Made by a program: the position numbers and the translations under genes. From the NCBI GenBank assembly GCA_018826515.1, contig JAHKAM010000034.1, forward strand, positions 1 to 64,000: 64,000 nt of DNA. The letters run 5' to 3'. Shown here piece by piece: positions 10,138 through 19,334 of the stretch. Numbering within the stretch: position 1 is the stretch's first letter; each line of letters starts with the position of its first letter. This DNA is from Alphaproteobacteria bacterium (GTDB lineage Bacteria > Pseudomonadota > Alphaproteobacteria > Caulobacterales > Caulobacteraceae). The notes beneath the pieces are model-generated. The model made no database searches, was not told the origin of the DNA, and saw nothing but the letters and a program-made list of their open reading frames with translations.

Positions 10138-10818
10138 ATGCGAGTCTTGCTTGTCGAGGACGACGTTGATCTGTCGCGCCAGCTGAAACTGGCGCTGGGC
10201 GACGCCGGCTACGCCGTGGATCACGCCGCGGACGGCGAGGAAGCCCATTTCCTCGGCGACACCGAACCCTATGACGTGGTCGTGCTGGATCTCGGCCTGC
10301 CCAAGATCGACGGCGTCTCGGTGCTTGAGCGCTGGCGTCGCGACGGCAAGACCACGCCGGTCCTGATCCTGACGGCCCGAGGGGCCTGGTCGGACAAGGT
10401 GTCGGGCTTCGACGCCGGCGCCGACGACTATCTGACCAAGCCCTTCCACACCGAGGAGCTGCTGGCCCGTCTGCGGGCCCTGCTGCGGCGCTCGGCGGGC
10501 ATCGCTTCGGCGACCCTGTCGTGCGGCGGCCTGCGCCTCGACCCGCGCGCCGCCCGCGCCACGGTCAGCGGCGAGCCCCTGCGCCTGACCTCGCTGGAGT
10601 ACCGTCTGCTGCACTATCTGATGATGCATCAGGGCCGGGTTATCAGCCGCACCGAACTGGTCGAACATCTCTACGACCAGGACTTTGATCGCGATTCCAA
10701 CACCATCGAGGTCTTCGTCGGGCGCCTGCGCAAGAAGATTGGTCCTGACCGGATCGAGACCGTCCGCGGGCTCGGCTATCGCCTGACGCCGCTGGCCGGG
10801 GAGTCCGAAGGGGCGTGA
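10138..10818 (+). CDS. OmpR/PhoP-type response regulator
   Basis: A 226-residue two-domain regulator. The receiver has acidic residues D8-D9, phospho-acceptor D51 in VVLDLGLP, and the conserved Thr and Lys in LTARGAW and LTKPF. The C-terminal winged helix (LTSLEYRLLHYLMM to VRGLGYRL) is of the OmpR/PhoB class. It starts directly after the PepSY-like gene and overlaps the kinase gene by 4 bases (GTGA), so the three form one unit. The closest well-known relatives are PhoP-type regulators, but I do not assign a symbol. Confidence 0.93.
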   Translation: MRVLLVEDDVDLSRQLKLALGDAGYAVDHAADGEEAHFLGDTEPYDVVVLDLGLPKIDGVSVLERWRRDGKTTPVLILTARGAWSDKVSGFDAGADDYLTKPFHTEELLARLRALLRRSAGIASATLSCGGLRLDPRAARATVSGEPLRLTSLEYRLLHYLMMHQGRVISRTELVEHLYDQDFDRDSNTIEVFVGRLRKKIGPDRIETVRGLGYRLTPLAGESEGA

Positions 10819-12263
10819 CGGAAGGGGCGGGGGGTGAATCGGCTCCGGCCGATGGCAGAACCTGGGGCCGCTGGTTCGGGCGGCCCGGCCACAGCCTGAC
10901 TCGACGGCTGATCTGGCTGGCGTCGGCCTGGATCGTGCTGGCCCTCGTCCTGACCGGCTGGGCCCTCACCACCCAATACCGGGAATCGGCGCTGCGTCAG
11001 TTGAGCAGCGCGCTCGCCGACACGATCGACGAGGTCGTCTTCGCCACCAATGCAGGTCCGGACGGCGTCGTCGTCGCCGAAATCCGGGACGCCCAGACGG
11101 ATCGCGCCCTGTCCGGCAAATACTGGGCGGTGGCCGAGCTCGATGGCGAGGGCGGCGTGCGGTTCATCGCCGGGTCGCCGTCGCTGGCGGGCGAACAGCT
11201 GGCCGTCCCCATGGATCTGCCGGAACAGCTGCGAACTTCCCGCGGAGACATGATCAGCTTCAGCGATTCCGGCTTTCTGCGCCCCCCGCTGCGCCAGCCG
11301 TTGCGGGTGGCCGCCAGCCTGAAATCCCTGCCGGGCCGGAGCGAACCGCTGGTGTTCATGGCCGCGCTCGACCGGACCAGTATCGAGAACGACACCCGCC
11401 AGTTCGCGACCTTCACCTGGACCTCGCTGCTGATTCTCGGCCTCGGTCTGGTGATCGCCGTCTTTCTGCAGGTGCAGATCGGCCTGCGCCCCCTGTTCAG
11501 TCTGCGGAACGAGATCGCCGACGTCCGCAAGGGCAAGGCGGCCCGCATCGTCCGGAGCTATCCCGTGGAAATCCAGCCCCTGGCTGAACAGGTCAACCGC
11601 CTGCTCGACCACAATCAGGAGACGGTCGAGCGCCAGCGCACCCATGTCGGCAACCTGGCCCACGCCCTGAAGACCCCGCTCTCGGTCATGCTGGCCGAGG
11701 CCGGTTCGCAAACGGGCCTGCTGCCCGACATGGTCCGCAAACAGACCGAGGTGATGAAGGCCCAGGTCGATCACCATCTGCGCCGCGCCCGCGCCGCCGC
11801 GCGCGCCCAGCTGCTGGGCGAACGCACGCCCATCGCCGAGGTGCTGGACGAGCTCGCGGTCATGCTTGAGCGGGTGTTCGAGGAGAAGGCCGTCGAGATC
11901 GACTGGCGGGCGCCCGATGAGCTCGGCTTCCGCGGGGAGCGGCAGGACCTGCAGGAGATCCTCGGCAATCTGATGGAGAACGCCTGCAAATGGGCCAAAC
12001 GGCGCGTGCGCATCTCCGCCGGATCGACCGGCCTGGGCCAGATGGTTTTGGTGGTCGAGGATGACGGCCCCGGCCTGCCGGCCGACCAGCGCGAAGCCGC
12101 CCTCGAGCGCGGCTCCCGTATGGACGAGACAACGCCGGGCTCCGGTCTGGGTCTTTCGATCGTGGTCGAGCTGACGCGCGCCTATGGCGGCAAGATCACC
12201 CTGGCGGACAGCGATCTCGGGGGCCTCAAGGTGCTGCTCGAGCTGCCGGCGGCCGAGGCCTGA
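10815..12263 (+). CDS. PhoQ-like sensor histidine kinase
   Basis: A 482-residue kinase starting at GTG 10815, which overlaps the regulator stop. Membrane segments lie near residues 33-55 and 196-218 and enclose a periplasmic sensor of about 140 residues; a HAMP-like stretch follows. The phospho-accepting His lies in NLAHALKTPLSVM, the N-box in LMENACKWAKR and the G-boxes in DDGPGLP and GSGLGLSIVVEL. Its partners are the PepSY-like protein and response regulator just upstream. The signal is unknown; divalent cations, antimicrobial peptides or acid would fit the PhoQ class. Confidence 0.93.
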   Translation: MTEGAGGESAPADGRTWGRWFGRPGHSLTRRLIWLASAWIVLALVLTGWALTTQYRESALRQLSSALADTIDEVVFATNAGPDGVVVAEIRDAQTDRALSGKYWAVAELDGEGGVRFIAGSPSLAGEQLAVPMDLPEQLRTSRGDMISFSDSGFLRPPLRQPLRVAASLKSLPGRSEPLVFMAALDRTSIENDTRQFATFTWTSLLILGLGLVIAVFLQVQIGLRPLFSLRNEIADVRKGKAARIVRSYPVEIQPLAEQVNRLLDHNQETVERQRTHVGNLAHALKTPLSVMLAEAGSQTGLLPDMVRKQTEVMKAQVDHHLRRARAAARAQLLGERTPIAEVLDELAVMLERVFEEKAVEIDWRAPDELGFRGERQDLQEILGNLMENACKWAKRRVRISAGSTGLGQMVLVVEDDGPGLPADQREAALERGSRMDETTPGSGLGLSIVVELTRAYGGKITLADSDLGGLKVLLELPAAEA

Positions 12264-12344
12264 ATCCTCCGTATCGATAGCGGTTGTTAACCCTGCCCGC
12301 CGATAGTCGGTCGGGCCGGGTTGGGTCCGGTTCGGGGTTTTTCT

Positions 12345-13706
12345 ATGGCCGGGCTTTCTGTCGCCCATCGCGTTGCGCTTACCGCCCTGCTGGCGCGGTG
12401 CCCCGAGACCGCGCTTCGTGCCGTCTCGGCCGCTGTCGCGCCCATGGGCGGCGGCCGAGCGGCGGAACTCCGGATGATCATCGCGGACGAGACCCGGGAT
12501 CGCGCCCGTCGCGCCCGGGTGCTGGCGCCGCTTCTGCCGATGTTCCGCGCCCGCGCCGACGGCGTCGCCGCCATGACCTTTCCGGCCCACGTTCTGCCGC
12601 GCCTGTGGCGCGCCGCCAGCGAGCGCGAGCCGGACCTGCTCCACCATCTCGACCGGGACGAGGATACGACCGTCGCGGTGGCCGACCGCTTCTGCCAGGC
12701 GGCCGCCAGCGTCGTCCGCGACCTGCCCGATCTGGTCTGGCCGCCCGACGGCGATGAGGCGGCGCGGCAAAAGGGCCTCGCTGATCTGGCGGCCTGTCTG
12801 GATCTGGCCCATCTGGCCCGTCGCGGCCTGCCCTCACTCGAAATCTGGCTGAAGCGACCTGACGGCGACCAGATCGCCGAATTGCGACTCTTGCTCAAGG
12901 ACTGCGCCGGCGTGCACCTCGACGGCGCCCAGCGGGTGCTCGAGATCCTGTTCGCCCACCTGGCCGATGCCGTCCTGATCCTGCGGATCGTGATCCAGAC
13001 CTCTCTGGCGGCCGGGCGCGAGGGCTTCCTCAGCGAGTCGGAACTGGCTGGCTTCGTCGACCGCCTGATCGCCGGCGTCGATGTCCGCGCCCACAAGATC
13101 GAGGCGTTCAAACCCGGCGCCGACCTGGATCGGGTCGAGGTGGTGATCGCCGATCTCAACTGGTGCGCCGGCGTGCTCGGCGAGCTTGATGTAACCCTCA
13201 CGCTCAATCCACAAAGCGCATGGGGCAAGTCGGTCCGTGATGCGCGCGTCGCCATCGCCCGGCGCCTGTCCGGCCTGCTTCGCGCCGCCGACAAGGCCGT
13301 CGACGAGGCCCTGCCGCTTGAGCGGGTGCAGCTCGCCGGCCGTATGACGCGCAAGGCGCCCCGTCTGGCCGCCCCGGTGGAGGGACCCACGGTCGACGCC
13401 GCCATCAGCCTGCTGAAACTGGTCGGCTCGGCGCGCGGCCCGGCCTCGACATACGGCTGTGAGGCCGACCGCAAGACCCTGGTCGACGATCTGACCAACC
13501 GGTTGTCGGACTACGCCGACCAGACCTTGCGTCTGATCAATGATGGCGAGACGGAAGACGAGGCCCATGCCCTGGGACTGGTCGAACTGTCGGCGCGCTG
13601 TCTCGATCTGATCGACGCGGTGGAGCCGGCGCGGACGGTGCGGCGTCGGGCCGCGGTCGCCGGCGGCCCCTTAAGGGATGGCGAGGCCTCGTCGCGCGCC
13701 GCCTGA
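12345..13706 (+). CDS. Conserved hypothetical protein, 453 residues
   Basis: A soluble, helix-rich protein with no signal peptide and no membrane segment that I can see. It opens MAGLSVAHRVALTALLARCP and has long amphipathic helical stretches, with two conserved-looking blocks around ADAVLILRIVIQTSLAAGREGFL and LVDDLTNRLSDYADQTLRLIND. I recognise no family. ATG 12345 follows a T-rich stretch and is preferred over TTG 12321. It stands alone between the PhoPQ-like unit and the cytochrome c operon. The TTAACC in its leader could be a half-site for CtrA, but this is weak. Confidence 0.7.
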   Translation: MAGLSVAHRVALTALLARCPETALRAVSAAVAPMGGGRAAELRMIIADETRDRARRARVLAPLLPMFRARADGVAAMTFPAHVLPRLWRAASEREPDLLHHLDRDEDTTVAVADRFCQAAASVVRDLPDLVWPPDGDEAARQKGLADLAACLDLAHLARRGLPSLEIWLKRPDGDQIAELRLLLKDCAGVHLDGAQRVLEILFAHLADAVLILRIVIQTSLAAGREGFLSESELAGFVDRLIAGVDVRAHKIEAFKPGADLDRVEVVIADLNWCAGVLGELDVTLTLNPQSAWGKSVRDARVAIARRLSGLLRAADKAVDEALPLERVQLAGRMTRKAPRLAAPVEGPTVDAAISLLKLVGSARGPASTYGCEADRKTLVDDLTNRLSDYADQTLRLINDGETEDEAHALGLVELSARCLDLIDAVEPARTVRRRAAVAGGPLRDGEASSRAA

Positions 13707-13724
13707 TCGGCTACATCGCCGATA

Positions 13725-14534
13725 ATGATGACATTCTGGATCATGACGGCGCTGCTGACGGCCCTGGCGGGTCTGTCCGTCCTCGCCGCCGCGCGCCGCG
13801 GGGCCGACGGCGACGAGACTGTGTCAGCCTCCGCCGAACTGGCGGAACTGGACCGGCTGAAGGCGCGGGGCCTGCTTGACGAGGCGGGCTGGACCGCCGC
13901 CCGGGCCGAGGCGGGCCGCCGCATCCTCGTTTCCGACCGCGCGGCGGCGCCGGTCCGTGCGGGGCCTCGCGACCGGTTCTGGCTGCTGGGCGGGCTGGCC
14001 GCCGCCGCCGCCGCCGCGCTGGGCCTCTACGCCGTCGTCGGCGCGCCCGGCCTGTCGGACCAGGCCTATGAGCGCCGTGTGGACCAGTGGACGACCGAAC
14101 TCGCCACACTCGAGCCGACCCAGCTGGCCGCCGTCGCGGCCCGCGTGGTGAAGGAACGGCCCGGGGATCATCAGGCCCTGACCATGCTGGGCGCGGCCCG
14201 GTTCGAGGCCGGCGACCCGATTGGCGCCGCCTCGGCCTTCCGCCGTGCACTCGCCGTTCAGCCCGATGACGCCCAAAGCTGGTCGCGGCTGGGCGAGAGC
14301 CTGACCCGGGCCAACGGCGGCGAGGTTGGCGGCGACGCCGAGGCCGCCTTCGCCCAGGCCGTGCGCCGCGACCCCGGCCAGCTGGGCGCGCGCTACTTCC
14401 TCGGCGAGGCCGCGCTGGCCCGCGGCGAGACGGCCATGGTTCGCGCGATGTGGGGGCCGTTGATCGCCGCCCTGGATCCGGCTGATCCGCGCCGGTCTGA
14501 TCTGGAACGGCGCATGCCGGGGGGGACCGAATGA
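13725..14534 (+). CDS. ccmI: CcmI/CycH, cytochrome c maturation TPR protein
   Basis: CcmI holds apocytochrome c and presents it to the haem ligase. The 269-residue protein has two membrane segments (about residues 4-22 and 85-105) joined by a cytoplasmic loop with the typical LDRLKARGLLDEAGW pattern. A periplasmic TPR region follows (RPGDHQALTMLGAARFEAGD and the repeats after it). It is the first gene of ccmI-E-F-H (cycHJKL); each following gene overlaps its predecessor by 4 bases. Confidence 0.92.
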   Translation: MMTFWIMTALLTALAGLSVLAAARRGADGDETVSASAELAELDRLKARGLLDEAGWTAARAEAGRRILVSDRAAAPVRAGPRDRFWLLGGLAAAAAAALGLYAVVGAPGLSDQAYERRVDQWTTELATLEPTQLAAVAARVVKERPGDHQALTMLGAARFEAGDPIGAASAFRRALAVQPDDAQSWSRLGESLTRANGGEVGGDAEAAFAQAVRRDPGQLGARYFLGEAALARGETAMVRAMWGPLIAALDPADPRRSDLERRMPGGTE

Positions 14535-15013
14535 GCTGGCTGCCCAAATCGCCGAAGGCCCGGCGACGCCTCTGGGTCGTCGCCGCTGTCGCGCCGGTCC
14601 TGGCCCTGGCCGTCGGCCTGTCGCTCTACGCCATGCGCGACAACGTCACCTTCTTCTTCTCACCCTCCGAAGCGACGGCCGAGACCGCCCCCACGGGCCG
14701 GGTCATCCGTCTGGGCGGACTGGTCGAGGCCGGCAGCGTGGTGCGCGATGCTGACGGGCAGGTGGCCTTCGCCATCACCGACAACGCGGCGACCACCCGC
14801 ATCGTCTACCAGGGCGACCTGCCCGACCTGTTCCGCGAAGGGCAGGGCGTGGTGACCCAGGGGGCCTTCCTGCCCGACCGCAGCTTCCGCGCCACCCAGG
14901 TTCTGGCCAAGCATGACGAGAACTATATGCCGCGCGAGGTCGCCGACCGGCTCAAGGCCAAGGGCGAGTGGCGGCCCGACGGCGCCCCGGCCACGGGAGC
15001 GCCCCGGACGTGA
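14531..15013 (+). CDS. ccmE: CcmE/CycJ, periplasmic haem chaperone
   Basis: CcmE binds haem covalently and transiently and passes it to CcmF. The 160-residue length is normal. A single membrane anchor spans about residues 14-34, and the beta-barrel domain ends in HDENYMPREV, with haem-binding His128 and axial Tyr132. Start ATG 14531 overlaps the ccmI stop. Confidence 0.97.
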   Translation: MSWLPKSPKARRRLWVVAAVAPVLALAVGLSLYAMRDNVTFFFSPSEATAETAPTGRVIRLGGLVEAGSVVRDADGQVAFAITDNAATTRIVYQGDLPDLFREGQGVVTQGAFLPDRSFRATQVLAKHDENYMPREVADRLKAKGEWRPDGAPATGAPRT

Positions 15014-16995
15014 TCGTTGAACTGGGCGCCTTCGCCCTGATCCTGGCCCTGGCCCTGTCAGCCTTGCAGACAGGCATGGCCGTCGCCGGCCGGTTGCGCC
15101 GCAGCCCGGTGCTCGCCGGCGCTGCCGAGGGCGCGGCCCTGGCCGGCGCGGGCGCCGTCGCCGTGGCCTTCATCGCCCTCGTTTGGGCCTTCGCGGTCTC
15201 GGACTTCTCGGTGGCCAATGTCGCGGCCAACAGCCACACCGACAAGCCGATGCTCTACAAGATCTCCGCCGCCTGGGGCAGCCACGAGGGCTCCCTGCTG
15301 CTGTGGTGTCTGGTCCTGACCGGCTTCGGGGCCATCCTGTCGCGCGCCCGTGGCCTGCCGTTCGGCCTGAAGACCTCGGCCGTCGCGACCCAGGGGCTGC
15401 TGGGCGTGATGTTCCTCGCCTTCGCCGCCTTCACCTCCAACCCGTTCGACCGGCTGAATCCCGCGCCCTTCCAGGGCAATTCCCTGAACCCCTTGCTGCA
15501 GGATCCGGCGCTCGCCTTCCATCCGCCGCTGCTCTACGCGGGCTATGTCGGTTTCTCCGTCTGTTTCTCGCTGGCGGTCGCGGCCCTGATCGAGGGCCGG
15601 GCCAACTCCAGCTTCTGGCCCGCCTGGGGCCGCTGGGTCCGGCCGTGGGCCCTGGCCAGCTGGGCCTTCCTGACCGGCGGCATCACCCTCGGCGCCTTCT
15701 GGGCCTATTATGAGCTGGGCTGGGGCGGCTGGTGGTTCTGGGACCCGGTCGAGAACGCCAGCTTCCTGCCGTGGCTGGCGGGCACGGCCCTGCTGCACTC
15801 GGCCGTGGTCACCGAGCGGCGCGGCGCCCTCGCGGGCTGGACGACCTTCCTCGCCCTGCTGGCCTTCACCTTCTCCATGCTCGGCGCCTTCCTCGTCCGG
15901 TCAGGCGTCCTGACCAGCGTCCACGCCTTCGCCGTCGATCCCGAGCGCGGCCTGATGCTGCTGGCCATCCTCGGCGTCGCCGCCGGTTCGGCCTTCGCCC
16001 TGTTCGCCTGGCGCGCGCCGCATCTCAAGGGCGGGGCCATGTTCGCCCCGATCAGCCGCGAAGGCTCGCTGGTGCTGAACAACGTCTTCCTGACCGCCGC
16101 CTGCGCCACCGTCCTGCTGGGCACCCTCTATCCGCTCATCCTTGAGGCGATAGACGGCTCGGCCATCTCGGTGGGCCCGCCCTATTTCGCCCTGACCTTC
16201 GTGCCCCTGATGGCCGTCGCCCTGCTGATCCTGCCCGCGGGCCCGCTGCTGGCCTGGAAGCGCGGCGATCTGAGGGGGGTCGGTCAGCGCCTCGCGCTCG
16301 CGGCCGGCCTCGCCATCCTGGTCGCGCTGCTGGGCTGGATGGTCTTCGAGCCGAAGAAGGCCCTGTCGGCCGCCGGCATCGGCCTCGGCGCCTGGCTGAT
16401 CCTCGGGACCCTCGCCGAGCTGGCTGAACGGATCCGACTGTTCCGGGCCCCGCTGGCCGAGACGTTGCGACGCGCGCGGGGTCTGCCCCTCGGCGCCTGG
16501 GGCACGACCCTGGCCCACGCCGGCCTGGGCGTCTTCGTCCTCGGGGCGGTGGTCGAGACCGGCTATCGCGTCGAGGCCGCCCGCGCCCTGGCGCCCGGCC
16601 AGACCATCGAGGCGGGCCAATGGGCCGTCCGGCTGGATGAGGTCCGGATCGTCGAGGGGCCGAATTATCTGTCCGAACAGGGCCGGTTGACCGTCACCCT
16701 GCGCGACGGAACGTCGCCGCGGTCCGTCACCGCCGAACGCCGCTTCTTCCCCGCGGGCGGCCAGACCACGACCGAGGTCGGCCTCGATTTCCGCGGACTG
16801 GACGATGTCTATGTCGTTCTGGGCGAGCGCGGCCGGACCGCCGCCGGAGAGCCCGGCTGGACCGTGCGCGTCTGGTGGAATCCCTGGGCGCGCCTGATCT
16901 TCCTGGGCCCGGCCATCATGGCGCTCGGGGGAGGGCTGTCGCTGCTGGACCGCCGGCTGCGTCTGGGCGTGAACCGCCGAAAGGCGGGCTCGTGA
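15010..16995 (+). CDS. ccmF: CcmF/CycK, cytochrome c haem ligase subunit
   Basis: A polytopic membrane protein of 661 residues that joins haem to apocytochrome c, acting with CcmH and CcmI. The tryptophan-rich haem-handling motif WGGWWFWDPVENASFLPW lies near residues 237-254. The segment WGSHEGSLLLW is typical of the family. Start GTG 15010 is chosen because it overlaps the ccmE stop (GTGA) and leads straight into the first membrane helix. An upstream ATG in the same frame would lie within ccmE. Confidence 0.97.
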   Translation: MIVELGAFALILALALSALQTGMAVAGRLRRSPVLAGAAEGAALAGAGAVAVAFIALVWAFAVSDFSVANVAANSHTDKPMLYKISAAWGSHEGSLLLWCLVLTGFGAILSRARGLPFGLKTSAVATQGLLGVMFLAFAAFTSNPFDRLNPAPFQGNSLNPLLQDPALAFHPPLLYAGYVGFSVCFSLAVAALIEGRANSSFWPAWGRWVRPWALASWAFLTGGITLGAFWAYYELGWGGWWFWDPVENASFLPWLAGTALLHSAVVTERRGALAGWTTFLALLAFTFSMLGAFLVRSGVLTSVHAFAVDPERGLMLLAILGVAAGSAFALFAWRAPHLKGGAMFAPISREGSLVLNNVFLTAACATVLLGTLYPLILEAIDGSAISVGPPYFALTFVPLMAVALLILPAGPLLAWKRGDLRGVGQRLALAAGLAILVALLGWMVFEPKKALSAAGIGLGAWLILGTLAELAERIRLFRAPLAETLRRARGLPLGAWGTTLAHAGLGVFVLGAVVETGYRVEAARALAPGQTIEAGQWAVRLDEVRIVEGPNYLSEQGRLTVTLRDGTSPRSVTAERRFFPAGGQTTTEVGLDFRGLDDVYVVLGERGRTAAGEPGWTVRVWWNPWARLIFLGPAIMALGGGLSLLDRRLRLGVNRRKAGS

Positions 16996-17498
16996 AGCGC
17001 GCCCTGTTGATCGCGGTCGCGTCGCTCGGCCTCGTCGCGGGGCCCGCCGCCGCCCAGGAACCTCCGCCCGCGCCGGACCGCCCCCTGCCCGACGCCGCCC
17101 AGGAGGCCCGCGCCCAGGCCCTGTTCGACGACATCCGCTGCGTCGTCTGCCAGCACGAGGCCATCGCCGACAGTCCCGCCGGCATCGCCGCCGACATGCG
17201 CCGCCTGGTGCGCGAGGAGATCGCCGCCGGGCTCAGCGACGAACAGATTCGCACTGACCTGGTCCGCCGCTACGGCGACTTCGTCCTGTTCACCCCGCCG
17301 CTGCGGGGCGCCACCTGGCTGCTGTGGTTCGGGCCGTTCGCGGTCCTGGCGTCGGCGGGCGCCGGGCTGTGGCTGATGTCGCGACGCCGCCCGGTGGAGG
17401 CGACGCCCCTGTCCGTCGCCGAGGAGGCCGATCTGGCCCGAATCCTCGCCGATCAGGCGGTTCGCCCCGATCCTGACGCAAAGCCGACCGACGACTGA
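16992..17498 (+). CDS. ccmH: CcmH/CycL, thiol oxidoreductase of cytochrome c maturation
   Basis: CcmH reduces the CXXCH cysteines of apocytochrome c. The 168-residue protein has signal peptide MKRALLIAVASLGLVAGPAAAQ, the active-site pair C50-V-V-C53 in the motif RCVVCQ, the conserved GDFVLFTPPL segment and one C-terminal membrane helix. GTG 16992 overlaps the ccmF stop. No ccmG (DsbE) lies between ccmF and ccmH, the same as in the rhizobial cycHJKL order. The thioredoxin-like partner must be encoded elsewhere. Confidence 0.95.
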   Translation: MKRALLIAVASLGLVAGPAAAQEPPPAPDRPLPDAAQEARAQALFDDIRCVVCQHEAIADSPAGIAADMRRLVREEIAAGLSDEQIRTDLVRRYGDFVLFTPPLRGATWLLWFGPFAVLASAGAGLWLMSRRRPVEATPLSVAEEADLARILADQAVRPDPDAKPTDD

Positions 17499-17674
17499 CG
17501 TTCGAACCTGATCGTTTGGAGCGGGGCCGCGTCGGCTTCGCCGAAATCGACGTCAGGTTCGCGAGGGTTTTGGAGCCGCCATCTGGCCGTAGCGTTGGTG
17601 AAACCGGGCCCCGCCCTGTATCGTAAGTTCGAACGGGCGCCCGACGCCCGACGAGAGGATCGCAAGACACGCCT
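17499..17674 (+). promoter_or_regulatory. Leader region of degP with two GTTCGAAC palindromes
   Basis: The 176 bases between ccmH and degP carry the 8-bp palindrome GTTCGAAC at 17500-17507 and again at 17627-17634. No terminator is visible. The second copy lies 41 bases before the degP start. No known factor is assigned; the pair may be chance. Confidence 0.3.
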
Positions 17675-19246
17675 ATGATGAAGCGCAAGGAATTCATGCT
17701 GGGGGCCGTCGCAGGCCTGACCTTCGCCGCCGCGGCGACCGCCGGCGGCGTCATCGACTGGCCCTCGGCCCAGGCCGGCCCCGTGGCCGGCGTCTCGGGC
17801 CGTCTGGCGCCCACGGCCGGCGCCGCGGGCCTCGCCTTCGCCCCGCCGCAGGGCGCGCCGCTCAGTTTCGCCGACATCTTCCAGCAGGTCGCGCCGGCGG
17901 TGGTGCAGATCGACGTCAAGACGCGGGTGCGCCGGCCCAGCATGATCCAGATCCCGGGTCTGCCCTTCGCCCTCCCCAATCCCAATTCCGACGGCGGGGG
18001 CGAAGAGGGAGAGGAAGGCGCGGACGGCGAAGGCACGACGGCGCTGGGCGCAGGCTCCGGCTTCTTCATCGCCGCCAACGGCTTCATCGTCACCAACAAC
18101 CACGTGGTCGCCGACGCCACCGAGATCATGGTCAAGCTGGCTGACGGGCGTGAACTGGAAGCCCGCGTCATCGGCCGCGACGAGGCCACCGATCTGGCGG
18201 TCATCAAGGTCGACGGCACGGACTTCCCCTTCGTGACCTTCGAAGAGACGGCCCAGCCCCGGGTCGGCGACTGGGTCATCGCCGTCGGCAACCCCTTCGG
18301 GCTCGGCGGCACGGCCACGGCCGGCATCGTCTCCGCCCAGAGCCGTCAGAACCTCGATGATCCGACGTCCAGCTTCGTGGACTTCCTCCAGATCGACGCC
18401 GCCATCAACCGCGGCAATTCCGGCGGCCCGACCTTCGACATCTACGGCCGGGTCATCGGCGTGAACTCGGCCATCTATTCGCCGACCGGCGGATCGGTCG
18501 GGATCGGCTTCGCCATTCCGGCCTCGGTCGCCAAGCCCATCACCGATCAGTTGATGCGCGGCGGTACGGTCGAGCGCGGCTTTGTCGGCCTGGGCCTCAA
18601 CACCTTCAACCCGGATCGCTGGGAGGCCCTCGGCCAGCCCCGCGACTTCAAGGGCGCCTATGTCGAGTCCGTGACGCCCGGCGGCCCGTCCGATCAGGCC
18701 GGCGTGCAGCAGGGCGACCTTCTGGTCGGCGTGAACGGCCGTCCGGTCGCCAACGGCACCGAGGCCACCCGCGCCGTCGGCGCGGCCCGACCGGGTGAGA
18801 CCATCCGGCTGGAAGTCATCCGCGATGGCAGGCGGCGCACGATCAATGTCCGCTCCGGTGTTCGTCCGTCGGAAAGCGAACTTCTGGCGGATCAGGACCA
18901 GGGTGGCGGCGAAGGCCCCCGGAACGCGCCGATCACGCCCCAGGGCCAGAGCGTTGAAGGCGCGACGGTCAGCGCCATCACGCCTCCCCTGCGGTCGCGC
19001 TTCGGCATCCCGGAAAGCGTCACGGGCGTTATCATTACCGGCGTCGAACGCGGAAGCCCCGCAGCCGAGGCCGGTCTTCAGGCCGGTTTTGTGATCAGCC
19101 GGGTCGGAAACAGGGCGGTCGGATCCGCCGCCGACTTCGCCGCAGCGGTTCAGGAGATCAAGGCGGCGGGTCGCCCGAGCGTCCTCCTGTTCGTCACGGC
19201 CGGGGGTCAGCGGGGCACCCTCGTGTTGAAGTTCGCGGCGGAGTGA
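17675..19246 (+). CDS. degP: DegP/HtrA-type periplasmic serine protease (Do family)
   Basis: Periplasmic protease-chaperone for misfolded envelope proteins, 523 residues. A signal/anchor segment (KEFMLGAVAGLTFAAAATAGG) is followed by the trypsin-like domain with His143 (NNHVVAD), Asp173 (TDLAVIKV) and Ser249 (RGNSGGP). Two PDZ domains start near residues 310 and 430. An acidic stretch (GEEGEEGADGEG) sits in the LA loop. degP directly downstream of cycHJKL is also known in Sinorhizobium, supporting the alphaproteobacterial assignment. Confidence 0.96.
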   Translation: MMKRKEFMLGAVAGLTFAAAATAGGVIDWPSAQAGPVAGVSGRLAPTAGAAGLAFAPPQGAPLSFADIFQQVAPAVVQIDVKTRVRRPSMIQIPGLPFALPNPNSDGGGEEGEEGADGEGTTALGAGSGFFIAANGFIVTNNHVVADATEIMVKLADGRELEARVIGRDEATDLAVIKVDGTDFPFVTFEETAQPRVGDWVIAVGNPFGLGGTATAGIVSAQSRQNLDDPTSSFVDFLQIDAAINRGNSGGPTFDIYGRVIGVNSAIYSPTGGSVGIGFAIPASVAKPITDQLMRGGTVERGFVGLGLNTFNPDRWEALGQPRDFKGAYVESVTPGGPSDQAGVQQGDLLVGVNGRPVANGTEATRAVGAARPGETIRLEVIRDGRRRTINVRSGVRPSESELLADQDQGGGEGPRNAPITPQGQSVEGATVSAITPPLRSRFGIPESVTGVIITGVERGSPAAEAGLQAGFVISRVGNRAVGSAADFAAAVQEIKAAGRPSVLLFVTAGGQRGTLVLKFAAE

Positions 19247-19280
19247 CTGCCGCCAATCTGACAAACGCGTAACTGCCCCC

Positions 19281-19312
19281 ATCGCCGCCGATGCGCTAAC
19301 ATCGGCGGCGAT
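19281..19312 (+). terminator. Hairpin after degP with 12-bp perfect stem
   Basis: ATCGCCGCCGAT (19281-19292) pairs exactly with ATCGGCGGCGAT (19301-19312) across GCGCTAAC. Only TCCGCATTT follows, so termination may be partial. It separates degP from the response regulator that starts at 19335. Confidence 0.6.
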
Positions 19313-19334
19313 TCCGCATTTGAGGGCTGATTCC

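Noticed and set aside
12280-12300. TTAACC near 12286 as a CtrA site
   Set aside because: Only a half-site is present; no second TTAA at the required spacing.
15010-17498. Missing ccmG read as a deletion
   Set aside because: The ccmI-E-F-H order without ccmG is also that of rhizobial cycHJKL, and gene overlaps of 4 bases show no scar.
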